Shown: positions 25,723 through 34,241 of the stretch, piece by piece
Numbering within the stretch: position 1 is the first letter of the stretch
Layout of the letters: every line of letters begins with the position of its first letter
DNA from: Demequina gelatinilytica
GTDB lineage: Bacteria > Actinomycetota > Actinomycetes > Actinomycetales > Demequinaceae
Length of the DNA stretch: 64,000 nt
Assembly (NCBI RefSeq): GCF_000971115.1
Contig: NZ_BBLV01000011.1
Span: 41,375-105,374 of the forward strand
Direction: 5' to 3'
Translations under genes and position numbers: made by a program
The notes under the pieces: model-generated
Seen by the model: only the letters and a program-made list of their open reading frames with translations
Databases searched by the model: none
Told to the model about the DNA's origin: nothing

Positions 25723-26985
25723 TCAATCGCCGTCCGGGTCCAGGTACTGCCCGACCAGGAGGATCGCGCCCGTCTCCGTGTCCCGCACCGCGTAGAGGAA
25801 GGGGCGATCGGCGATGATCTCCGCGACGGGCTCGGGCGGCATGGACCCCGCCATCCCCTCGATCACCGTCGCCGCGGCGGCCTCCGTGCCGTCCTCGTCC
25901 ACGATCACCTTGGTCGCGTGGACCGCGGCGCCCACCTCGAGCTCGGGTCCGATGCCGTCGAGGCCGATCTCCCCGAACAGGCCGGCGATGCCCATGCGGT
26001 CGGCGATGACCGCGCGCAGGTCCACGGTCGACGCGGTCTCGAACCTGGGCAGCTGCACCAGGACGTAGCCCTCCGCGAGCGAGCCGTCGAGGCCTGCGAG
26101 CGCGTCGACGTCGAAGGTGCCCCGCACCTCCTCGAACCGCCCGCTCCGCGGCACGATCAGCACCATCTCCAGGCCGCCCACGTAGGGCAGCACCGCCGCG
26201 TCGTAGGCGTCCGTGGTCGCGTAGCGGGCGTCGAACGCCTGCGTCATGAGCTCGGCATCGGTGACGGAGCCGTCGAGCCGCGTGAAGTCGTCCTCGTAGG
26301 TGCCGGCCTCGCTGAACGGGTCCCACCACTGCGCCTTGAGGTAGAGCGTGTTCACCAGGATGAGCCGCGTGTCGGGTCCCGGCACGGACTCGGGCAGGAC
26401 GCGCGGGATGAGCCCCTCGGTGCGGTCCTCGACCCAGCCGTCGATCTCCTCGCGCGAGCCCTCGGGGTCGGCGGCCAGCGGCAGCGTGCGCGCCTGCGCG
26501 CCGAACCAGGTCTGCACCGTCTCGACGTATGCCGGATCGGGTGTGAAGCCCTCGTCGAACCAGGCCGCGTTGGCGACACGGACGATCGGCAGGTCCACCG
26601 TGTCGCCTTCGGCGTTCGGGGCGCCGTCGCCCTTCTCGCTCGCGATCGCGAGGTCGAGCGAGTTGAAGGCGTTCAGCAGCGCCTCGCCCTGGGCGGGATA
26701 CGCGAAGACCTCCTCGAGCGCATCGTCGACCGTCCCGGTCGCGCCCGCGTCGACCATGCCGAACGCGAGCCCGATCGATATGGGGGACAGGGCGAGGTTC
26801 CTGTCCGCGGCCGCCGCCCGGAACATGGTGAGGCCCGCGTCGTTGAACGACGCGGCGAGCGGGACGGCGGCGGAGGGTGTGGGGGCGGGACGGGCGACCT
26901 CGATCTCGGGCGCGGTCTCTGCGGCTGGCGGCATGCACCCAGCCAACAGCAGCCCACCGACAGCCACCCCGATGGCACGCCTCAT
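25723..26985 (-). CDS. Lipoprotein serpin (serine protease inhibitor)
   Basis: 420 aa. The N-terminus is a lipoprotein signal with lipobox LLAGC (Cys17), so the protein is anchored outside. Serpin marks: NLALSPISIGLAFGMVDAGA near the N-terminal helices, LILVNTLYLKAQW in the middle, and the C-terminal signature RPFLYAVRDTETGAILLVGQYLDP. The reactive-centre hinge (about 362-372) reads EDGTEAAAA, the small-residue pattern needed for loop insertion, so an inhibitory serpin is likely. The scissile bond lies somewhere in VIEGMAGSM (375-382) and the target protease is unknown. Bacterial serpins are scattered, so horizontal origin is possible, though codon use looks native. Confidence 0.92.
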   Translation of the reverse strand: MRRAIGVAVGGLLLAGCMPPAAETAPEIEVARPAPTPSAAVPLAASFNDAGLTMFRAAAADRNLALSPISIGLAFGMVDAGATGTVDDALEEVFAYPAQGEALLNAFNSLDLAIASEKGDGAPNAEGDTVDLPIVRVANAAWFDEGFTPDPAYVETVQTWFGAQARTLPLAADPEGSREEIDGWVEDRTEGLIPRVLPESVPGPDTRLILVNTLYLKAQWWDPFSEAGTYEDDFTRLDGSVTDAELMTQAFDARYATTDAYDAAVLPYVGGLEMVLIVPRSGRFEEVRGTFDVDALAGLDGSLAEGYVLVQLPRFETASTVDLRAVIADRMGIAGLFGEIGLDGIGPELEVGAAVHATKVIVDEDGTEAAAATVIEGMAGSMPPEPVAEIIADRPFLYAVRDTETGAILLVGQYLDPDGD

Positions 26986-27053
26986 CGCACACCCCCCTCA
27001 GCGGTACGACGCACGAGCGCCCCGAACCGTTGGGCCCCACCCTGGCCGCCCTC

Positions 27054-27153
27054 CTGACAGCCGCAACGGATCTCGCAGCGACACGCCGCGCATCGTGGGG
27101 GGAAGCCCCGCGACACGCCGGCAACCCGGGACCAGCTCCGTTGCGACTGTCAG
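27054..27153. repeat. Long inverted repeat at the end of the response-regulator gene
   Basis: Arms CTGACAGCCGCAACGGATCT (27054-27073) and AGCTCCGTTGCGACTGTCAG (27134-27153) pair at 18 of 20 positions around a 60-nt loop that holds two direct copies of GCGACACGCCG. The right arm overlaps the stop codon of the LuxR gene. It could be a terminator for the two-component operon or a small inserted element. Confidence 0.5.
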
Positions 27154-27797
27154 CGGGGGGTGAGGCCCGCCTCGAACGCGATCACCACGGCCTGCACGCG
27201 GTCGCGCGCGCCCAGCTTCGCGAGCACGCGTCCCACATGCGTCTTCACCGTGGGCTCGGCCAGGAACAGCTCCGCGCAGATCTCCGCATTCGACAGGCCG
27301 CGCGCCATGAGCGCGAGGACCTCCCGCTCACGCTCGGTGAGCGAGCCGAGGCGGGCATCGTCCACCGGCTCCGGCATGGCCGCGACGCGGGCGAGAAGCC
27401 TTCGCGTCGACGACGGCGCGATGACCGCGTCCCCCGCGTGCACGGTCCGCACCGCCGCGAGCAGGTCCTCCGGCGGCGCATCCTTGAGCAGGAAGCCGGA
27501 GGCGCCCGCCTTGATGGCCGCGACCACGTACTCGTCGAGGTCGAACGTGGTGAGGATGACCACCTTGGTGGGGGACGATGCGGTGATGGCGGCGCACGCC
27601 GCGATGCCGTCGGTGCCGGGCATGCGCACGTCGACGAGCGCGACATCGGCGGGCGGGTCCAGCGAGGCCAGCGTCGAGACCGCGGCGGCGCCGTCGCCGG
27701 CCTCCGCGACCACGGTCATGTCCTCCTGCGAGTCGACCACCATGCGGAAGCCCGCACGGATGAGCTGCTGGTCGTCGACGAGCGCGACGCGGATCAT
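27150..27797 (-). CDS. LuxR/NarL-type response regulator
   Basis: 215 aa. Receiver domain with phospho-acceptor Asp56 (VALVDVRMPG), acidic pair DD at 8-9 and Lys105; C-terminal LuxR helix-turn-helix at about 150-205 (LTEREREVLALMARGLSNAEI, TVKTHVGRVLAKL). The ATG at 27795-27797 overlaps the kinase stop (ATGA). NarL-type regulators bind inverted repeats; the ATACCTGGGTAT sites before the ABC operon 2.3 kb away and before the orphan permease are candidate targets (inference). Confidence 0.95.
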   Translation of the reverse strand: MIRVALVDDQQLIRAGFRMVVDSQEDMTVVAEAGDGAAAVSTLASLDPPADVALVDVRMPGTDGIAACAAITASSPTKVVILTTFDLDEYVVAAIKAGASGFLLKDAPPEDLLAAVRTVHAGDAVIAPSSTRRLLARVAAMPEPVDDARLGSLTEREREVLALMARGLSNAEICAELFLAEPTVKTHVGRVLAKLGARDRVQAVVIAFEAGLTPR

Positions 27798-28588
27798 GCG
27801 TCCTCCTTCTCGAGCACCGTTGCGGTGCGGGGGGTCAGGGGCAGGCGGGCGCGCACCAGGAAGCCGCCGCCGGCGCGTGGGCCCGCGGTGAGGGTGCCGC
27901 CGAACACGGTCGCACGCTCGGCCATGCCGGCGATGCCCAGCCCGTCGCCGTCGCCGCGCGCCGCGGCACCCCGGCCGTCGTCGGACACGGCCACGGCCAG
28001 GGCATCGTCCTCCCAGCGCAGTTGGACGAATGCGGTGACGTGGGGCCCGGCATGCTTGAGCACGTTCGTGAGGGCCTCCTGGACGATGCGGTAGGCGGCC
28101 AGCCCGGCGCCGATCGGCAGGGGGCGCGGGGTCCCGGTGGTGACGTACGAGACCTCGAGGCCACCCTCGCGCATGGACGCGACCAGCTCCGGGATGTCGG
28201 AGAGCGAGGGTTGGGGGCCCATGTCCGCGCCCCCGTCGCCGTCGCGCAGGATGCCGAGCAGCGCACGCATCTCGGCGAGCGCGGAACGGCTCACATCCGC
28301 GATGGTGTCGAGGCTGGCGAGTCCCGCGGCCGGGTCCGCGCGGCCCGCGAAGCGTCCGCCGTCGGCCTGCGCGACCACCACCGAGAGCGTGTGCGCGACC
28401 ACATCGTGCATCTCGCGCGCGATGCGCGCGCGCTCGTTCGAGGCGGCGAGCGCGAGCGCGGCCTCGCCCGCCCGCGCGCTCTCCTCCGCGCCGGCGCGGG
28501 AACGGCGCCGCTCGACCACGAGCAGCCCGCCCAGGACGCATGCGGCCAGCGTCGCGACCGTCGCGCACCCCCATGCCAGCCAGATCAT
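27794..28588 (-). CDS. Sensor histidine kinase, HisKA_3 type, minimal
   Basis: 264 aa. One membrane helix (2-24) with almost no outside part, a short linker, the dimerisation/phospho-acceptor region EMHDVVAHTLSV with His61, and a HATPase domain (YRIVQEALTNVLKHA; DDGRG; GLGIAGMAERA). With no outside sensor domain it must read a membrane signal or a partner such as the ABC permeases. Start ATG at 28586-28588 is supported by TACAGT 6 nt upstream (leaderless); the frame is open 15 codons further. Confidence 0.93.
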   Translation of the reverse strand: MIWLAWGCATVATLAACVLGGLLVVERRRSRAGAEESARAGEAALALAASNERARIAREMHDVVAHTLSVVVAQADGGRFAGRADPAAGLASLDTIADVSRSALAEMRALLGILRDGDGGADMGPQPSLSDIPELVASMREGGLEVSYVTTGTPRPLPIGAGLAAYRIVQEALTNVLKHAGPHVTAFVQLRWEDDALAVAVSDDGRGAAARGDGDGLGIAGMAERATVFGGTLTAGPRAGGGFLVRARLPLTPRTATVLEKEDA

Positions 28589-28740
28589 GGCGCTCACTGT
28601 ACGGCGCGACGGGCTCGGTGCGTCGCGCGGCACCGCGCGGGCGCCCTGGCCAGGGCATCGGCCCAGGTCACGCCGGGATAACGATGTCGTACCTGGCTCT
28701 CCGAGCGGTTGCGGGCGCCCGTGGGCGCCGCTACGTTCGG

Positions 28741-28754
28741 TTGCAAGCGCTTGC
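28741..28754 (+). promoter_or_regulatory. LacI-type operator before the Agl-like importer
   Basis: GGTTGCAAGCGCTTGCGA contains the perfect 12-bp palindrome GCAAGCGCTTGC (28743-28754) with central CG, the shape of a LacI operator. It lies about 100 nt before the binding-protein gene. The half GGTTGCAA also occurs before the SDR-LacI pair (near 56311). The rest of the 28589-28856 gap shows no gene; the kinase promoter (TACAGT, 28595-28600) is at its left end. Confidence 0.5.
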
Positions 28755-28856
28755 GATGTCGGGGTGCGGTGGGCCCTTCGTCACGAGCGCCGCTCCGTGC
28801 GTGTCCTCGCGACCGGGCGCACGGCTGCAACTCAATGAAGAGGAGGCGCATCACCC

Positions 28857-30239
28857 ATGAACCGACGTCTATATCTACCCGTCGCGGGGCTCGCGATCGG
28901 GGGGCTCGTGCTCGCCGGCTGCTCCGGCGGGGACTCCGACGGTGGCAGCAGCGGCGACAGCAGCGGCGGTGGCGGTGGCGCCATGGCCGAGGGCTGCGAG
29001 GCCTACGCCGACTACGGCACGTTCGACGGCGAGTCCGTCGAGATCTACGGCACCCAGGTGGACGAGGAGGCGGACCGCCTGGTCGAGTCCTGGCAGGAGT
29101 TCTCCGACTGCACCGGCATCACCGTCGACTGGATCGGCAACCAGGAGTTCGAGACCCAGATGAACGTCCGCGTCGAGGCAGGCGACCCGCCGGACCTCGC
29201 GATCTTCCCGCAGCCCGGCCTCGCGGCCCGCTTCATCAGCGGCGGCTCCGTGGTCCCGGCTCCCGAGTCGGTCGAGGCGAACGTCGACGAGTTCTGGACC
29301 GAGAGCTGGAAGGAGTACGGCACGGTCGACGGCACGTTCTACGCCGCGCCGCTCATGGCCAGCGTCAAGGGCTGGATCTGGTACTCGCCCACCGAGTTCG
29401 CGGAGAAGGGCTACGAGGTCCCCGAGACGTGGGACGACATGATGGCCCTCACCGCGCAGATGGCCGATGACGGCGCCGACAACGCGCAGTACCGCCCCTG
29501 GTGCATCGGCTTCGAGTCCGGTGAGGCGACCGGCTGGCCCGGCACCGACTGGATCGAGGACATCGTCCTGCGTCAGCAGGGCGCCGAGACCTACGACGCG
29601 TGGGTCGCCGGCGACGTGAAGTTCTCCGACCCGGAGATCGTCGAGGCCTTCGACACGTTCGGCGAGATCGCGCTCAACGCCGACTACGTCAACGGCGGCA
29701 TCGGCGGCCCCGAGACCATCGCCTCGACGGCGTTCGGCGACGCGGGCCTCCCGATCCTCGACGGCAACTGCTCGCTGCACCACCAGGCCTCGTTCTACGA
29801 GGGCTTCTGGCCCGAGGGCACCACCGTCGCCGAGGACGGCGACATCTGGGCCTTCATCACCCCGAAGGTCAACGCGGACGACCCGGACGCCGTCACCGGC
29901 GGTGGCGAGTTCATCACCGCCTTCAACGACAACCCGGCCACCGTGGCGTTCCAGACGTTCCTCTCGAGCGACACCTGGGCGAACATCCGCGTCGGGCTCG
30001 GCGGCGTCATCTCCGCGAACCAGGGCCTCGACCCGGCGAACGCGAGCTCCGCGCTCGGTACCGCCGCGATCGAGCTCCTGCAGAGCGAGGACACGCTGTT
30101 CAAGTTCGACGGCGCGGACCTCATGCCTGCCGAGGTCGGCTCGGCCTCGTTCTGGACCGGCATCACCGACTGGGTGCAGGGCACCAAGACCACGGAGGAG
30201 GTCACGGCCTTCATCGACGGGACGTGGCCCTCGTCCTGA
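28857..30239 (+). CDS. Sugar ABC transporter binding lipoprotein (alpha-glucoside type)
   Basis: 460 aa. Lipobox LAGC (Cys22), a Gly/Ser linker, then a cluster-B (family 1) solute-binding fold: VEIYGTQVDEEADRLVESW, PPDLAIFPQPGLAARF, FYAAPLMASVKGWIWYSP, GTDWIEDIVLRQQGAETYDAW and DGNCSLHHQASF. The features and permease partners resemble AglE, which binds alpha-glucosides such as trehalose, sucrose or maltose; the true ligand is not assigned. A 15-bp hairpin after the stop separates it from the permeases, which usually raises binding-protein mRNA. Confidence 0.88.
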   Translation: MNRRLYLPVAGLAIGGLVLAGCSGGDSDGGSSGDSSGGGGGAMAEGCEAYADYGTFDGESVEIYGTQVDEEADRLVESWQEFSDCTGITVDWIGNQEFETQMNVRVEAGDPPDLAIFPQPGLAARFISGGSVVPAPESVEANVDEFWTESWKEYGTVDGTFYAAPLMASVKGWIWYSPTEFAEKGYEVPETWDDMMALTAQMADDGADNAQYRPWCIGFESGEATGWPGTDWIEDIVLRQQGAETYDAWVAGDVKFSDPEIVEAFDTFGEIALNADYVNGGIGGPETIASTAFGDAGLPILDGNCSLHHQASFYEGFWPEGTTVAEDGDIWAFITPKVNADDPDAVTGGGEFITAFNDNPATVAFQTFLSSDTWANIRVGLGGVISANQGLDPANASSALGTAAIELLQSEDTLFKFDGADLMPAEVGSASFWTGITDWVQGTKTTEEVTAFIDGTWPSS

Positions 30240-30249
30240 TGTCAACCGT

Positions 30250-30284
30250 GATGCGCCGGCCGGGTGACCCCCGGCCGGCGCATC
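30250..30284 (+). terminator. Intra-operon hairpin after the binding-protein gene
   Basis: Perfect 15-bp arms GATGCGCCGGCCGGG and CCCGGCCGGCGCATC around TGACC. No T-run follows, so it probably works as partial terminator or 3' stabiliser, allowing more binding protein than permease. Confidence 0.65.
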
Positions 30285-30306
30285 GCGCCATCGAAGGGAG
30301 GGGACG

Positions 30307-31323
30307 ATGACGTCCCTCGCAGGTGTAGCCCAGGGCGCCCTCCGCATGGAGGGCTTCTGGACCGAGCAGAGCCCCAAGCTCGGGTTCGCCGCGATCGCGA
30401 TCGTGGTGTTCCTCGCGGTGATGGGGCTGGTGATGTTCCTCGCCGACAACGCGCCGCGCAAGGGGCGCGACGTGGTCCAGCTGCTGCTCTTCGTCCTGCC
30501 GGCGATGCTGCTGCTCGCGGCCGGCATGATCTGGCCGGCGCTCTCGACGATGTGGCAGTCGGTGACGTCGAAGGCCGGCGAGTTCGTGGGGCTCGACAAC
30601 TTCGTGACGATCTTCACCGACCCGACCGGGCAGGTGGTGCTCCGGAACACGCTCCTGTGGGTCGTGTTCGTGCCGACCATCTCCACCGTGGTGGGCCTCG
30701 CCTACGCGCTGTTCATCGACCGTGCCAAGGGCGAGCGGATCCTCAAGTCGCTGGTGTTCATGCCCATGGCGATCTCGTTCGTGGGAGCCTCGATCATCTG
30801 GGGCTTCATGTACACGTACCGCTCCGAGGGCTTCCCGCAGATCGGCCTGCTCAACCAGATCCTCGTGTGGATCGGGCTGTCCCCGTACCAGTTCGTCGAG
30901 ACGCCGCCATGGAACACGTTCTTCCTGCTCGTCGTCATGGCCTGGATCCAGACCGGGTTCGCGATGGTGGTGCTGTCCGCCGCGATCAAGGGCGTGCCCG
31001 CGGAGATCGTCGAGGCGGCCGAGCTGGACGGCGCGAGCGCGTGGCAGCGCTTCAAGAACGTCACGCTGCCGTGGATCCGAGGCTCGCTCGTGGTGGTCGT
31101 CACGACCATCACCATCTCGACGCTCAAGGTCTTCGACATCGTGCGCACCATGACCGGCGGTCAGTACAACACGTCCGTGGTCGCGAACGAGATGTACACC
31201 AGGGCCTTCCGGCTGGGGCAGCCCGAGATCGGTGCCGCGCTCGCGGTGGTGCTGTTCATCCTGGTGCTGCCGATCGTCATCTACAACATCCGGGTCCTGC
31301 GACAGCACAAGGAGACTCACTGA
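30307..31323 (+). CDS. Sugar ABC permease, AglF-like
   Basis: 338 aa. Membrane helices from about residue 24, with an extended N-terminus typical for the MalF/AglF group. The EAA loop EAAELDGASAWQRFKNVTLP near residues 236-255 contacts the ATPase. Start ATG at 30307 follows GGGAGGGGACG. Its stop overlaps the next start (TGATG). No ATPase gene follows, so a shared multi-sugar ATPase (MsiK type) elsewhere is expected. Confidence 0.9.
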   Translation: MTSLAGVAQGALRMEGFWTEQSPKLGFAAIAIVVFLAVMGLVMFLADNAPRKGRDVVQLLLFVLPAMLLLAAGMIWPALSTMWQSVTSKAGEFVGLDNFVTIFTDPTGQVVLRNTLLWVVFVPTISTVVGLAYALFIDRAKGERILKSLVFMPMAISFVGASIIWGFMYTYRSEGFPQIGLLNQILVWIGLSPYQFVETPPWNTFFLLVVMAWIQTGFAMVVLSAAIKGVPAEIVEAAELDGASAWQRFKNVTLPWIRGSLVVVVTTITISTLKVFDIVRTMTGGQYNTSVVANEMYTRAFRLGQPEIGAALAVVLFILVLPIVIYNIRVLRQHKETH

Positions 31324-32255
31324 TGAGCGCCGCCATCGCACCCGAGCCCGTGGTCGACGCCGCCGATGCGACGCCGTCCGGCGGCAAGGCCAAGCGGGTC
31401 AAGAAGCGCCTCACCTCGCGCACGGCGACGTTCTTCGCGATCGTCATCGCCGCGCTGTGGACCATCCCGACCTTCGGCCTGTTCGTCTCGTCCTTCCGGC
31501 CCGACACGGATATCGCGAACTCCGGCTGGTGGACCATCTTCACCAACCCGAGCTTCACGCTGGACAACTACACCGCGGTCTTCTCGGAGTCGGGCGCCTC
31601 GTCCGCGAGCCTCGGCGTCTACTTCATCAACTCGATCGTCATCACGCTGCCGGCGACCGTGTTCCCGATCACGCTCGCGCTCATGGCCGCGTATGCGTTC
31701 GCGTGGATCCCGTTCCGGGGGTCCTCGTGGATCTTCGTGCTCGTGTTCGCGCTGCAGATCGTGCCGCTTCAGATGGCGCTCATCCCGCTGCTGAAGATCT
31801 TCAACTACCCGTGGCTCGACATCGGCGGCACGTTCCCCGCCGTGTGGATCGCGCACACGATCTTCGCGTTGCCGCTCGAGATCTTCCTGCTGCACAACTT
31901 CATCTCGGAGATCCCTCGCGACGTCATGGAGGCGGCTCGCGTCGACGGGGCCAACCACGCGCAGATCTTCCGTCGCGTGGTCATCCCGCTGTCGGTGCCG
32001 GCCATCGCGTCCGTGGCGATCTTCCAGTTCCTGTGGGTGTGGAACGACCTGCTTGTCGCGCTGGTGTTCTCCGGCGGCACGGTGAGGACCGCGCCGGTCA
32101 CCCAACGCATCGCGGAGTTCGCGGGGACACGTGGCAACGACTGGGAGCTGCTCACCGCGGCGGCCTTCGTGGGCACCATCGTCCCGCTCATCGTGTTCTT
32201 CTCGCTCCAGAGGTACTTCGTACGCGGCCTGCTCGCCGGCTCGACCAAGGGCTGA
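31323..32255 (+). CDS. Sugar ABC permease, AglG-like
   Basis: 310 aa. A basic N-terminus (KAKRVKKRLTSRTA) leads to the first membrane helix; the outside loop FRPDTDIANSGWWTIFTNP and the EAA loop EAARVDGANHAQIFRRVVIP (about 200-219) are typical of MalG/AglG proteins. The ATG at 31323-31325 overlaps the previous stop. Last gene of the operon; no hydrolase is attached. Confidence 0.9.
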   Translation: MSAAIAPEPVVDAADATPSGGKAKRVKKRLTSRTATFFAIVIAALWTIPTFGLFVSSFRPDTDIANSGWWTIFTNPSFTLDNYTAVFSESGASSASLGVYFINSIVITLPATVFPITLALMAAYAFAWIPFRGSSWIFVLVFALQIVPLQMALIPLLKIFNYPWLDIGGTFPAVWIAHTIFALPLEIFLLHNFISEIPRDVMEAARVDGANHAQIFRRVVIPLSVPAIASVAIFQFLWVWNDLLVALVFSGGTVRTAPVTQRIAEFAGTRGNDWELLTAAAFVGTIVPLIVFFSLQRYFVRGLLAGSTKG

Positions 32256-32343
32256 CGGGCATCCGAGGGGGAGGCCGGGAGGGGTCGGCGGCCGTCGGGT
32301 CGCCGGCCCCGTCCCGGGTCCGGATCGGACGATGCAGGTCCCG

Positions 32344-32379
32344 TTCACGGGCCGTTCGGCCACCGCCTAGACTTGCCAC
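32344..32379 (+). promoter_or_regulatory. Leaderless promoter of the purF transcript
   Basis: -35 TTCACG (32344-32349), 18-bp spacer, -10 TAGACT (32368-32373), then 6 nt to the GTG at 32380. GGACGATGC (32327-32335) sits just upstream. It drives the small membrane protein, purF and probably purM. Confidence 0.55.
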
Positions 32380-32730
32380 GTGAGCGACGTCCCCCAGGAA
32401 GACACCGCGTCCGGACTCCCCGAGCAGGAGCAGACCGCTCCCGCACCCGCACCCGCCGAGCGGCCGGTGCCGGAGGACCTCGCGCGCGTGGCGGTCCCGG
32501 CGCACGTGCGCAACGCGCCCAAGTTCGGCAGCTTCATCGGCACGGGCGTGGGCGCCGGCATCATCGTGGCCGCGATCCTCGCGATCTTCCTTCCCAACTC
32601 GACGGGCGTGGGCCGCTTCCTGGTCTTCGTGCTGCTGGCGCTCGGGCTGTGCCTGCTGGGCGCCATCATCGGCGGTGCGCTCGCCACGTCGCTGGACCGT
32701 GCATCGTCCGCCACCAAGGAGAACCGATGA
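32380..32730 (+). CDS. Small two-helix membrane protein upstream of purF
   Basis: 116 aa. A Pro/Ala/Glu-rich cytoplasmic N-terminus (1-45) is followed by two membrane helices at about 50-70 and 75-100. GTG start supported by the leaderless promoter. Its stop overlaps the ATG of purF (ATGA), so it is translated with purF. No known family; such small proteins before actinobacterial purF are known, with no assigned function. Confidence 0.78.
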   Translation: MSDVPQEDTASGLPEQEQTAPAPAPAERPVPEDLARVAVPAHVRNAPKFGSFIGTGVGAGIIVAAILAIFLPNSTGVGRFLVFVLLALGLCLLGAIIGGALATSLDRASSATKENR

Positions 32731-34238
32731 CGAACCGCCGCAGCCCCCTCGGCACGTCCATGACGGCCCGACGCGGCGGCGACGGCCGCCTGGGCCACGA
32801 CCTCCTCCAGGGCGAGACCACCCCGCAGGACGAATGCGGCGTGTTCGGGGTCTTCGGCCCCGGCGAGGAGGTGGCCAAGCTCGCGTACTTCGGGCTCTAC
32901 GCGCTTCAGCACCGCGGCCAGGAGTCCGCGGGAATCGCGACCTCGAACGGCGAGAACATCCTGGTGTTCAAGGACATGGGCCTGGTCTCGCAGGTGTTCG
33001 ACGAGGGCGCTCTCGAGGCGCTCCAGGGCCACATGGCCGTGGGCCACACGCGCTACTCGACCACCGGCGCCTCCGTGTGGGCCAACGCGCAGCCCACGCT
33101 CGGTCCCACCGAGCACGGCACCATCGCGCTGGGCCACAACGGCAACCTCACCAACGTGCAGCAGCTGCTCGACCTCCTGATCGAGCGCGAGGGCATGGCG
33201 AAGCGCCTGGACCTCAAGGGCGGCAAGTGCACGGACACGGCGATCGTGACCGCGCTGCTGGGCGCCGAGGGCTTCGACTCGCTCGAAGAGGTCGCGATCG
33301 ACCTGCTGCCGCAGGTGGAGGGCGCCTTCAGCTTCGTGTTCATGGACGAGCACCGCATGTACGCCGCGCGCGATCCGCAGGGCTTCCGCCCGCTGGTGCT
33401 CGGCTCGCTGCCCTCGGGCGGCTGGGTGGTCGCCTCGGAGACCGCAGCGCTGGACATCGTCGGAGCCAAGCATGAGCGCGAGATCGAGCCGGGCGAGCTC
33501 ATCGTCATCGACGAGACGGGCGTGCGCTCGCGCCGCTTCGCGGAGGCCGACCCCAAGGGCTGCATCTTCGAGTACGTCTACCTCGCGCGTCCCGACACCA
33601 CCATCGCGGGCCGCTCCGTTCAGATGGCGCGCCTCGCGATGGGCCGCGCCCTCGCCAAGGAGCACCCGGTCGACGCCGATCTGGTGATCCCGACCCCGGA
33701 GTCCGGCACCCCCGCCGCGGTGGGCTATGCGCAGGCCTCGGGCATCCCGTTCGCGCAGGGGCTGGTGAAGAACGCGTACGTGGGCCGCACCTTCATCCAG
33801 CCCTCGCAGACGCTGCGCCAGCTGGGCATCCGGCTCAAGCTCAACCCGCTGCGCGAGGTCATCGAGGGCAAGCGCCTCATCGTGGTCGACGACAGCATCG
33901 TGCGCGGCAACACCCAGCGTGCGCTCGTCGCGATGCTGCGCGAGGCCGGGGCCGCCGAGGTGCACGTGCGCATCTCCTCGCCGCCGGTCCAGTGGCCGTG
34001 CTTCTACGGCATCGACTTCCCCACGCGCGACGAGCTCGCGGCGGTGGGGCACTCGGTCGAGGAGATCCGCGACGAGATCGGGGCGGACTCGCTCGGCTAC
34101 ATCTCGCTCGAGGGCATGCTCGCCGCGACCGAGCAGGCGCAGGAGCGCCTGTGCACCGCGTGCTTCACCGGGACGTACCCGGTCGAGCCGCCCGTGAACG
34201 CCCGGCACCTGCTGGTGTCCCAGCCCGTGGAGGCCTGA
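32727..34238 (+). CDS. purF: Amidophosphoribosyltransferase
   Basis: First committed enzyme of purine synthesis: PRPP and glutamine give phosphoribosylamine. 503 aa. The N-terminal glutaminase nucleophile is Cys37 in ECGVFGVFG, so a 36-residue propeptide must be removed. The PRPP motif is RLIVVDDSIVRGNTQR. C-terminal CTACFTGTYP matches the Bacillus-type iron-sulfur ligands. ATG at 32727 follows AAGGAG. Confidence 0.97.
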   Translation: MTNRRSPLGTSMTARRGGDGRLGHDLLQGETTPQDECGVFGVFGPGEEVAKLAYFGLYALQHRGQESAGIATSNGENILVFKDMGLVSQVFDEGALEALQGHMAVGHTRYSTTGASVWANAQPTLGPTEHGTIALGHNGNLTNVQQLLDLLIEREGMAKRLDLKGGKCTDTAIVTALLGAEGFDSLEEVAIDLLPQVEGAFSFVFMDEHRMYAARDPQGFRPLVLGSLPSGGWVVASETAALDIVGAKHEREIEPGELIVIDETGVRSRRFAEADPKGCIFEYVYLARPDTTIAGRSVQMARLAMGRALAKEHPVDADLVIPTPESGTPAAVGYAQASGIPFAQGLVKNAYVGRTFIQPSQTLRQLGIRLKLNPLREVIEGKRLIVVDDSIVRGNTQRALVAMLREAGAAEVHVRISSPPVQWPCFYGIDFPTRDELAAVGHSVEEIRDEIGADSLGYISLEGMLAATEQAQERLCTACFTGTYPVEPPVNARHLLVSQPVEA

Positions 34239-34241
34239 ACC

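Noticed and set aside
29600..30310. Plus-strand 236-codon frame over the binding-protein gene
   Set aside because: Arg/Gly-rich shadow in another frame of the sugar-binding lipoprotein gene.
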